Shown here in pieces: positions 1-4,951 of a stretch of 5,315 nt of DNA. Source of the stretch: Clostridium sp. CAG:389 (GTDB lineage Bacteria; Bacillota; Clostridia; TANB77; CAG-508); contig FR901882.1 of assembly GCA_000438255.1 (NCBI GenBank), positions 29,976-35,290 of the forward strand, written 5' to 3'. Numbering within the stretch: position 1 is the first letter of the stretch; each line of letters opens with the position of its first letter. A model generated the notes under the pieces. The model was not told the DNA's origin and ran no database searches. It worked only from the letters and a program-made list of their open reading frames with translations. The translations under genes were made by a program, and so were the position numbers.

Positions 1-2
1 AT

Positions 3-617
3 AAATTTATTAAGATTTTATTGATAATAATAATGATAGTATTAATAATGTTTGGATTAATAAGAAGAAATAATATTTCAGAAAAAATTAGTTCTAATAA
101 TTTAAATGAAAATACTATTATAACAGATAATAACAATAATAGTTCAGTATTTACAGATGAACAGGTCAGAGTAACTTTATCTAATTATTTAGAGTTATTG
201 GCAAATGAAAATTGCGATAATCTTTTACAATGGTTAAATGAAAATGGAAAATTGAATTATGATTCATCTAAAAATACTATTTTAAATGATGGAACAGTTA
301 TAACATCAATAAGATTTTCAGATTATAAAAATGCAATGCTAAATTATGTTTCAGAAAATGAATTTGAAAGAAATTGGAATTTAACTTTATATTTTAATGA
401 AAATAGTGATGGATATCTTACAAAATTGCAAGGTGGGGGTGCATATTGCCCTTATACTATTGAGAGTATTACTCATAATGACGATTTGAATTATATTGCA
501 AAAACTTATTATAGTAATAGTTACGATTATCCAATAACTAAATATTATAAGGATTTTTCTTTTGGGATAAAATCTTGTAATGGTAATTGTGTTATAGATT
601 CTATTAAAGAGGTTTGA
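3..617 (+). CDS. membrane-anchored protein of unknown function, 5' end outside window
   Basis: The frame is open from the first full codon at base 3, so the true start probably lies upstream. The TTG at 21 is only an internal possibility and has no ribosome binding site before it. The visible N-terminus is one hydrophobic segment (about 15-17 residues rich in Ile, Leu and Met) followed by a basic Arg-Arg-Asn stretch. This fits a signal anchor or uncleaved signal peptide with a basic side at the membrane; no lipobox cysteine is seen. An Asn/Ser-rich linker of about 30 residues follows, then a mixed alpha/beta domain of roughly 150 residues. That domain has a Gly-Gly-Gly-Ala-Tyr-Cys motif and a C-terminal CNGNC pair, which could form disulfides if the domain is outside the cell. 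I do not recognise the family. It ends in TGA, 48 bases before the next start. Function is unknown. Confidence 0.7.
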   Translation, partial: KFIKILLIIIMIVLIMFGLIRRNNISEKISSNNLNENTIITDNNNNSSVFTDEQVRVTLSNYLELLANENCDNLLQWLNENGKLNYDSSKNTILNDGTVITSIRFSDYKNAMLNYVSENEFERNWNLTLYFNENSDGYLTKLQGGGAYCPYTIESITHNDDLNYIAKTYYSNSYDYPITKYYKDFSFGIKSCNGNCVIDSIKEV

Positions 618-653
618 TAGGTTTTATACATTTAATAATTAATATTAAAATAT

Positions 654-658
654 GAGGT
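654..658 (+). promoter_or_regulatory. ribosome binding site GAGGT deciding the start at 666
   Basis: GAGGT ends seven bases before the ATG at 666, a normal spacing. The downstream open frame that starts with TTG at 685 has only a poor purine stretch before it. This site is the main reason to think the ancestral start was the ATG at 666, which lies in a different frame from the longest open stretch. Confidence 0.5.
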
Positions 659-665
659 ATATGAA

Positions 666-976
666 ATGAGTAACAGATATAAAATTGGAATTTTCAAAGA
701 TAAAGAAGATATTGAGAAAATTTGAAAAAATATATCCAGAGACAATAAATCAAGAAATATTTAAAAATAATAAAAATAGAGATAATGAAGAAAAGATTAA
801 AGAATATGCAATAATAATTTATGATTTTGTATTTGAAAATATTAAATTACAAATGATTGTAGAAGGACAGCATTTATATAAATGGATGGATTTTTCATAT
901 TAAAGATTATTTTAAAATTAATAAATTTATAAAGAAATTAGTAGAAGATAAACCTAATATTCAAACAAATTTATAA
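666..976 (+). pseudogene. small gene of unknown function, probably broken by two frameshifts
   Basis: The ATG at 666 follows a good ribosome binding site but opens only 19 codons (MSNRYKIGIFKDKEDIEKI) before TGA at 723. A second frame takes over (685-903, 72 codons if started at TTG), giving a Lys/Glu/Ile-rich stretch ending near HLYKWMDFSY. Past its TAA at 901, a third frame is open from 863 to TAA at 974 and ends in KLVEDKPNIQTNL. Joined, the three pieces make about 100 residues of even composition, like one small mainly helical cytoplasmic protein. Each step adds one base to the reading frame. Alternatives: the 72-residue frame is the real gene with a TTG start, or the shifts are sequencing errors. 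No family is recognised. It ends about 20 bases before the terminator at 997. Confidence 0.4.
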
Positions 977-996
977 TGTTAATTATATCATACATA

Positions 997-1026
997 AAAA
1001 AACTGGCTCTTATGAACCAGTTTTTT
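997..1026. terminator. bidirectional intrinsic terminator
   Basis: The stem AAAAAACTGG (997-1006) pairs perfectly with CCAGTTTTTT (1017-1026). Two more pairs can form inside across one C-A mismatch, leaving a TTAT tetraloop. On the plus strand the stem runs into T6, and on the minus strand the A-run becomes a T-run. It can therefore end both the plus-strand genes on its left and the minus-strand propeller gene that stops at 1074. Confidence 0.8.
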
Positions 1027-1073
1027 GTAGTATAATATCTTTTTTTATATCATTTTCATTAATATCATATTAC

Positions 1074-2066
1074 TCAACTAATGTCTTCAAAAGGTATTTT
1101 CTTCAACCAAAATTGTTTTGAATTTTCATATGCTATATATAAAAGTTGTGTTTTTTCATCAAAAAATGCATGTGGATAAAAGAAAATTTCATTATCTTCT
1201 TCTATTTTAATCTTTTTATAAAAGTTTTCTCCATCATGACTTACCCAAATTTGCAAATGATTTCTATTTTTAAATCCCATAACATTATTAAAATTATTTA
1301 TTAATAAAATTAGATTATTAGCTTTTACTAAAGTTACTTTAGTATTGGGATTTGGGATGTCTGTTTGTTTAAATTCTGTCCATGTTTTGCCATAATCATA
1401 ACTATGGCTGATTCCCAAATATGGAGCATTATTGTTCCTTATATACATAATAATATGTCCATTTTCTACTTCTATACAATTAGGTTCCCATAAGCTTTTT
1501 TCACTCTTTATATATCCATATCTTTCATAACTTTTTAATTTATCATTAGATATCATTACACCGCAACAAAATTTAAAGCTGTCATGCCAATTTGTCACAT
1601 TTTTCCAATCAAAGTTATTTACAACTTCTCCATAGTAAATTGGGAATAAATAATTGCTATTGCTTAATTTAATTCCTTGTCTAACACTAACACCATTTAT
1701 TCCATTAGGTAACGAAACAGGCTCACTCCATGTGTTACCATCATCAAAACTTGTAGAATAAAAAGTTTGTAATTCTCTGTAATAGCTTTCTGCATTATAT
1801 GTTTGTACTATAAGCATAATTTTATCGTCATCTATAAACATTTCTGAGCTCCATACTCCTCTACAATGGTGTGAAAATAATACTTGCGGATCAGACCATG
1901 TTTTTCCATCATCATAGCTTTTTTGTATTTTAACTACATTAGCATTTTCAGGTTCCCAATTACCACCTGATAGACATACGCACAGTAATGTTCCATTTTT
2001 TGTTTTTCTAATAATAGGTTCTCTTCCATAACTTTTCTTAAAATCGTGTATTAAAGATTTTTCCAT
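1074..2066 (-). CDS. cytoplasmic BNR/Asp-box sialidase-like beta-propeller protein
   Basis: This 330-residue protein has Asp-box repeats (S-x-D-x-G-x-T-W) at residues 50-57 (SYDDGKTW), 106-113 (SFDDGNTW) and 222-229 (SYDYGKTW), plus a worn one at 276-282 (SHDGENF). A GREPII motif lies at 14-19. The stretch LWEPNCIEVENGHIIMYIR at 192-210, then PNPNTKV, is typical of the BNR_2 sialidase-like family, whose members are six-bladed propellers that cleave or bind glycosyl residues. Arg15, Arg129 and Arg210 are candidates for the carboxylate-binding arginines of true sialidases, but this is not established. No signal peptide is present, so any substrate is probably inside the cell. It starts at 2066 behind AAGGAG and lies 13 bases after the phosphatase gene, whose stop codon touches this ribosome binding site, so the two are cotranscribed and probably translationally coupled. 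Fold assignment is firm; enzymatic activity is unproven. Confidence 0.85.
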   Translation of the reverse strand: MEKSLIHDFKKSYGREPIIRKTKNGTLLCVCLSGGNWEPENANVVKIQKSYDDGKTWSDPQVLFSHHCRGVWSSEMFIDDDKIMLIVQTYNAESYYRELQTFYSTSFDDGNTWSEPVSLPNGINGVSVRQGIKLSNSNYLFPIYYGEVVNNFDWKNVTNWHDSFKFCCGVMISNDKLKSYERYGYIKSEKSLWEPNCIEVENGHIIMYIRNNNAPYLGISHSYDYGKTWTEFKQTDIPNPNTKVTLVKANNLILLINNFNNVMGFKNRNHLQIWVSHDGENFYKKIKIEEDNEIFFYPHAFFDEKTQLLYIAYENSKQFWLKKIPFEDIS

Positions 2067-2079
2067 TTCATATTCTCCT

Positions 2080-2667
2080 TTATTTATTGAATTTTAGTTT
2101 TAAAATCTCATTATATAATTCTTTCCAATTTTCAACAATTCTTAAATCACCATAAGGAGTTTTGTCATACATTTCTTTTCCTCTATATAGATAGCAGTTG
2201 ATACCACCCAAAATCATTCTATTGCAATTATCGACACCATCATCAAACATAATATCAACTTTATATTTTTTACATTCTGGTGTTTTGTCAATTCCTTTAC
2301 TTAGGATAAGTTTTGTATATCTTATTTTTTTGTCTTTTAACCATTGTTGTGTTATTTCAAATGGATTTGTGTAGTGAGGGGAAACTCTATGTGATATTAA
2401 ATATACATTATCACCATCATTCATCATTTTATCAATGAACTGTTTTGCTCCTTCATTTAGTTCTAATGTCTTTGCCCATTCTTCACATTTATCGCAGAAA
2501 AATTCCTCAATTTCTTCATTAGACCAATCAAACATTCCATATATATTAATGGCATTATGATTAATAATTCCTGTATTTCTTTTATTTTTATCTTCTTTTA
2601 TAAATTCTTCCATTAACTTTTTATCGAAATTACTTATTACATTATCAATATCTAGTCCAATATTCAT
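2080..2667 (-). CDS. HAD-superfamily 5'(3')-nucleotidase-like phosphatase, left-hand paralogue
   Basis: The 195-residue protein begins MNIGLDIDNVISNF, the HAD motif I with Asp6 as nucleophile and Asp8 as acid/base. Motif II is YLISHR (Ser92), motif III probably Lys133/Lys134, and motif IV MFDDG (Asp142, Asp143, magnesium binding). The insert between motifs I and II fits the small alpha-helical cap of NT5C-type nucleotidases, which remove phosphate from nucleoside monophosphates; relatives act on other small phosphates. The ATG at 2667 is chosen over the ATG at 2685 because AGGAGA lies at 2675-2680 with a normal gap to 2667, while the longer frame would place that site inside the gene. It is the first gene of a minus-strand operon with the propeller gene. 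It aligns along its length with the divergent protein at 2952-3569, including a shared WLKD-x-x-I-x-Y segment. Fold is certain; substrate unknown. Confidence 0.85.
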   Translation of the reverse strand: MNIGLDIDNVISNFDKKLMEEFIKEDKNKRNTGIINHNAINIYGMFDWSNEEIEEFFCDKCEEWAKTLELNEGAKQFIDKMMNDGDNVYLISHRVSPHYTNPFEITQQWLKDKKIRYTKLILSKGIDKTPECKKYKVDIMFDDGVDNCNRMILGGINCYLYRGKEMYDKTPYGDLRIVENWKELYNEILKLKFNK

Positions 2668-2674
2668 ATAATCT

Positions 2675-2680
2675 TCTCCT
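2675..2680 (-). promoter_or_regulatory. ribosome binding site AGGAGA fixing the start at 2667
   Basis: Read on the minus strand, AGGAGA is followed by AGATTAT and then ATG at 2667, close to ideal spacing. The upstream in-frame ATG at 2685 lies just before this site and has no comparable site of its own. The six extra residues it would add (MIGEDY) are simply the translated leader. Confidence 0.8.
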
Positions 2681-2726
2681 ATCATTTATATTATTTTATC
2701 ATACATATATCAAATATTTCAAAAAG

Positions 2727-2755
2727 ATTATAACATAATTTTTCAATTTTTTCAT
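2727..2755 (-). promoter_or_regulatory. extended -10 promoter for the phosphatase-propeller operon
   Basis: On the minus strand a perfect TATAAT (2732-2727) is preceded by TGT, giving an extended -10 (TGnTATAAT). A weak -35, ATGAAA (2755-2750), lies 17 bases upstream. Transcription would begin near 2720, about 53 bases before the ATG at 2667. Confidence 0.65.
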
Positions 2756-2767
2756 TAACTTTATAAA

Positions 2768-2797
2768 ATAATAAATTTACTACTGTATATATGTCAA
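2768..2797 (-). promoter_or_regulatory. possible outward promoter, -35 inside left repeat arm
   Basis: On the minus strand a consensus TTGACA (2797-2792) in the left arm is followed, after 18 bases, by TATTAT (2773-2768), five of six matches to the -10 consensus. It would drive the left operon from about 2761, upstream of the extended -10 promoter. The -10 lies in unique DNA outside the repeat. Confidence 0.4.
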
Positions 2798-2862
2798 TGA
2801 TGTGAAACAAATTTTTTCAAATAGTATGACTGAATTTGTTTCACATCATTGACATATATACA
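2784..2862. repeat. perfect 30-bp inverted repeat with a 19-base centre
   Basis: The arms 2784-2813 and 2833-2862 are exact reverse complements over 30 bases, with 19 unpaired bases between (2814-2832). Each arm contains TGATGTGAAACAAATT or its complement toward the centre and TTGACATATATACA reading outward. No T-run follows on either side, so this is not a terminator. It lies almost midway between the two divergent promoters. It could be a binding site for a dimer or tetramer, a recombinase or transposase site (fused ends of a lost element), or a hairpin RNA if transcribed. The sequence does not decide between these. Confidence 0.9.
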
Positions 2863-2876
2863 TGAATTCTTATTAA
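2849..2876 (+). promoter_or_regulatory. possible outward promoter, -35 inside right repeat arm
   Basis: The mirror-image TTGACA (2849-2854) in the right arm is followed after 16 bases by TATTAA (2871-2876), a weaker -10. It would read toward the right-hand operon and through the dyad at 2878-2897. This is weaker than the promoter at 2892-2920. Confidence 0.3.
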
Positions 2877-2877
2877 A

Positions 2878-2897
2878 TTTCAATGGGAGTATTGAAA
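2878..2897. promoter_or_regulatory. operator-like dyad overlapping the right-hand -35 box
   Basis: TTTCAAT (2878-2884) and ATTGAAA (2891-2897) form a perfect 7-bp inverted repeat around GGGAGT. The right half contains the whole -35 box TTGAAA of the downstream promoter, so a dimeric repressor bound here would block RNA polymerase. No regulator gene is present in the window. Confidence 0.45.
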
Positions 2898-2920
2898 GTT
2901 TTATTATTTTATAATATAAT
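2892..2920 (+). promoter_or_regulatory. sigma-A promoter for the phosphatase-amidohydrolase operon
   Basis: TTGAAA (2892-2897), a 17-base spacer and a perfect TATAAT (2915-2920) make a near-consensus promoter. A second TATAAT overlaps at 2910-2915. Transcription would start near 2927, giving a short leader of about 25 bases that carries the GGAGG site at 2942-2946. Confidence 0.75.
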
Positions 2921-2951
2921 TTTTATTAGATTATAACTTTTGGAGGAATAA

Positions 2952-3569
2952 ATGAAAATAGGAATAGATATTGATGGTGTTTTAAATTCACAGTATAATT
3001 TTTGTATAGATTATGGAACTAAATTTTGCAATGAATTAGGTAAATATAAATTAGAAAATATAAATGTAATAGATACTACAGATATGTTTTTATGGGGAGA
3101 AGATATAGCACATAAATTTTGGAATAAATATAGAAAAGATTTAGTTATTACATTACCAGCAAAGAAACACTCAGCTGAAGTTATAAAAAAGCTTAAAAAT
3201 GAAGGTAACGAAATATATATAATTACAGCCAGAAGAAATAATGATGAATGGTTTTCTAATTCTCTAAAGAAAGAAGTAGAAAGTATTACAAAAAAATGGT
3301 TAAAGGATAATAATATTTATTATGATAAAATTGTTTTTGATGTAAAAAACAAAGGGGAATATTGCCAAAATAATTGTATAGATATTATGATTGAAGATGA
3401 TCCAAATAATTTAAGAAAATTAATTGGCAAAACTAATATAATAATATTTGATTATCCATATAATAGAAATTTTGAATTTGATAATATAACAAGAGCATAT
3501 AGTTGGTATGATATATATTATAAAATTAGAAATATAAAGGAGTATAAAAATGATATTAGCAATAATTGA
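2952..3569 (+). CDS. HAD-superfamily 5'(3')-nucleotidase-like phosphatase, right-hand paralogue
   Basis: The 205-residue protein starts MKIGIDIDGVL, HAD motif I with Asp6 (nucleophile) and Asp8 (acid/base). Motif II is YIITARR (Thr92), Lys134 fits motif III, and IEDDP (Asp149, Asp150) is motif IV. A helical cap lies between motifs I and II as in NT5C-type nucleotidases, so hydrolysis of a nucleotide or other small phosphate ester in the cytoplasm is likely. The start is supported by GGAGG five bases before the ATG. It is paralogous to the minus-strand protein at 2080-2667: same length class, same motif spacing, matching IxYxKI strand, and a similar aromatic C-terminal helix (YSWYDIYYKI against ENWKELYNEI). 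It differs in motif II (TARR against SHRV) and by a longer insert after it, so substrates may differ. Its last 20 bases overlap the next gene. Confidence 0.87.
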   Translation: MKIGIDIDGVLNSQYNFCIDYGTKFCNELGKYKLENINVIDTTDMFLWGEDIAHKFWNKYRKDLVITLPAKKHSAEVIKKLKNEGNEIYIITARRNNDEWFSNSLKKEVESITKKWLKDNNIYYDKIVFDVKNKGEYCQNNCIDIMIEDDPNNLRKLIGKTNIIIFDYPYNRNFEFDNITRAYSWYDIYYKIRNIKEYKNDISNN

Positions 3570-4245
3570 GAGAATTGAAAATGTAAATAAAGAAGAACCT
3601 TTTAACTACAGATATTATTTAACTAAACATTATAAAGATATATTTGACAAGTTAAATATATTATTATTTCCAATTGTTTCAGATAAAAATTTAGAAAAAG
3701 TATGTGAGATATGCGATGGACTTATTGTAACAGGAAGTTGTATCGATATTCCACCACATTATTATAATGAAGAACCCATTCCAGAAAAAAATTATGATAT
3801 TGATGAATTTAAATTAGATAAAGCAGCAATTGAATTATTTTCAAGTGCAAATAAACCAATTTTAGGAATTTGTGGAGGACTTCAATCTATAAATGTTTGT
3901 TTTGGAGGTAGCTTAAACCAAAAAATAGAAAATCATAATTTGAAAGATGCATTACATACAATAAAAATTAAAAAACAAACTTTTTTAAGTAATACATACA
4001 ATATAGAAGAATGTATTGAAGTAAATTCATTTCATAAACAATCTATTAAAAAATTAGCAAATAATTTTATAGTATCTGCAATTGCTGAAGATGGAACAAT
4101 TGAGGCAATAGAAAATGGAAATATTATTGCTGTTCAATGGCATCCAGAAAAAATGGGTGATATCATATTTTTTAATAATTTTATTAAAACTTTTTTTAGC
4201 AAAGGGTCTGAGAATTCCCATAATAGAATTTATGTGGGAGTATAA
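3550..4245 (+). CDS. class I glutamine-amidotransferase-like gamma-glutamyl hydrolase (PuuD / peptidase C26 type)
   Basis: The 231-residue protein shows the class I amidotransferase triad: Cys108 in the nucleophile elbow GICGGLQ (106-112), and His198 and Glu200 in QWHPE. VNSFHKQ at 158-164 is the conserved block of gamma-glutamyl-GABA hydrolases (PuuD), and VTGSCIDIPPHYY at 60-72 matches the family's TGG-x-D-x-x-P-x-x-Y region with Ser in place of the second Gly. With no synthetase domain, it probably acts alone as a cytoplasmic hydrolase of a gamma-glutamyl amide. The true substrate could be gamma-glutamyl-GABA or another gamma-glutamylated compound, such as the CDP-amidate intermediate handled by a related Campylobacter capsule enzyme. 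AAAGGAG at 3536-3542 lies inside the phosphatase gene, and the 20-base overlap indicates coupled translation. The last ~14 residues (KGSENSHNRIYVGV) are encoded by DNA that is part of the inverted repeat at 4232-4282, so the tail may be acquired. Confidence 0.85.
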   Translation: MILAIIERIENVNKEEPFNYRYYLTKHYKDIFDKLNILLFPIVSDKNLEKVCEICDGLIVTGSCIDIPPHYYNEEPIPEKNYDIDEFKLDKAAIELFSSANKPILGICGGLQSINVCFGGSLNQKIENHNLKDALHTIKIKKQTFLSNTYNIEECIEVNSFHKQSIKKLANNFIVSAIAEDGTIEAIENGNIIAVQWHPEKMGDIIFFNNFIKTFFSKGSENSHNRIYVGV

Positions 4246-4282
4246 ATTCAGTGCTTGCTAGACACGACTTATACTCCCATAT
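4232..4282. repeat. 51-bp interrupted dyad over the end of the hydrolase gene
   Basis: TGGGAGTATAA (4235-4245) and TTATACTCCCA (4269-4279) pair perfectly, and the stem extends outward by a G-T and two A/T pairs. The 23-base centre has only scattered symmetry (GT and AC at 4251-4252 and 4262-4263). The left arm contains the TAA stop of the hydrolase gene. No T-run follows, so it is not itself a terminator. Upstream TCCCATAA (4216-4223) can pair with the left arm instead, giving a competing hairpin. Size and partial symmetry would suit a serine-recombinase attachment site next to the broken recombinase, or an mRNA 3' stabilising hairpin. Confidence 0.7.
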
Positions 4283-4294
4283 TAAGAATAATAT

Positions 4295-4336
4295 AAAAAG
4301 AGGATTCAATTATTTTGATAATTTTTTCCTCTTTTT
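4295..4336. terminator. strong bidirectional terminator between converging units
   Basis: AAAAAGAGGA (4295-4304) pairs with TCCTCTTTTT (4327-4336), followed by two more T. A second inner stem AATTAT/ATAATT (4308-4313 with 4318-4323) closes a TTTG loop. The A-run gives a T-run on the other strand, so it serves both the plus-strand hydrolase operon and the minus-strand recombinase gene that stops at 4363. Confidence 0.85.
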
Positions 4337-4362
4337 TTGAGATTATTTATACAAAAACATAT

Positions 4363-4578
4363 TCATTTATCTTCTTCATAGTCTAACTTTTTAAGAAGTT
4401 CTACTGTGTATTCTTTAAAGTCATTATCTGGATCAAGTGTAGTTTTCTTTTTAGTTAATTTATCAATTTCTTTTTTAATAACATCATTTTTATGATTGAT
4501 AGTTTCCACATCTAGGGTAGAACTTAAATATAAATCTACTAATTTTTTCTCTTGAATTTTTAACTTTTCAATAGCTTG
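4363..4578 (-). pseudogene. C-terminal coiled-coil remnant of large serine recombinase
   Basis: Read on the minus strand from about 4578, this frame gives 71 residues with no start codon. They begin QAIEKLKIQEKKLVDLYL, continue through DVETINHKNDVIKKEIDKL, and end LDPDNDFKEY, then TVELLKKLDYEEDK and TGA. The Lys/Glu/Leu heptad-like pattern and the DLYL, ETIN, LDPDN and KEYTVELLKKLD blocks look like the coiled coil and C-terminal end of clostridial large serine recombinases. It directly abuts, one base out of frame, the piece ending at 4568. What is missing between the two pieces is the zinc-ribbon region with its cysteines. The simplest reading is one deletion at about 4570-4579 that joined the two parts out of frame. 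Confidence 0.75.
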
Positions 4579-4951
4579 GATGCTTATTCTTTTCTAGATT
4601 TGCTCTTGTCGTGTTCCAAGTATTTATATCAATAATAGATTCACAATAATCTTCAACTCTTAATACATCCTGTGGTTTTCTTTTATACTTTCCATATTCA
4701 AATATACCAATATAAATAGAATTAGTAAGTATTTTATAAACTCTGTCTGATGCCCATCTACCTTGTTTTAAATAAGCATTATTATCTTTCATAATAGTTG
4801 CAATATTTCTAGTAGAATGTCCTTTTTTACATAGTTCAAATATTTCTTTTACAACTTGTGCTTCAATAGGTTCTATTTCTAAATGACCAGTTTCTTTATT
4901 TCTATTATAACCATAAGGTGCTTTACTTGGATGAATACGCTCTAATGCCAT
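4568..4951 (-). pseudogene. middle part (recombinase DNA-binding domain) of broken large serine recombinase
   Basis: This 127-codon frame carries the 'Recombinase' domain that follows the catalytic domain in large serine recombinases: HPSKAPYGYNRNKETGHLEI at 8-27, then the helix EAQVVKEIFELCKKGHSTRNIATIM, the RWASDRVYKILTNSIYIGIF block, and the YCESIIDINTWNTTRANLEKN helix. Its ATG at 4951 is not a real start. It is the continuation of the catalytic-domain frame after a shift, and adding one A in the AAA run just before it (4950-4952) restores ...RAMEKKMALERIHPSKAPYGY. It ends early at TGA (4568) after KNKHPSY, where intact relatives continue into a zinc-ribbon domain. Alone it could not recombine DNA. 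Confidence 0.8.

Noticed and set aside
685..903. A clean 72-residue gene with TTG start
   Set aside because: There is no convincing ribosome binding site before 685, while a good one serves the ATG at 666 in another frame; kept only as an alternative reading of the broken gene.
1074..2066. A secreted sialidase acting on host mucin
   Set aside because: The protein starts MEKSLIHDFKKSYG with no signal peptide or anchor, so a cell-surface role is not supported.
2668..2685. Longer start for the left phosphatase at the ATG at 2685
   Set aside because: The AGGAGA ribosome binding site would then be inside the gene, and the extra residues MIGEDY precede the usual motif I start of the family.
2710..2721. 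Near-palindrome TCAAATATTTCA just past the left -10 box
   Set aside because: One mismatch and pure A/T-rich composition make it expected by chance in this region.
2784..2862. The 30-bp inverted repeat as an intrinsic terminator or an invertible promoter
   Set aside because: No T-run follows either arm, so termination is unlikely. The 19-base centre is too short for ordinary site-specific inversion and contains no promoter of its own.
2884..2892. TGGGAGTAT shared between the right promoter region and the arm of the 4232-4282 dyad
   Set aside because: Nine shared bases without flanking similarity; treated as coincidence.
4568..4951. An independent small DNA-binding protein
   Set aside because: Its sequence is the recombinase domain of a large serine recombinase and continues the upstream catalytic domain once one base is restored; no proper ribosome binding site precedes its ATG.
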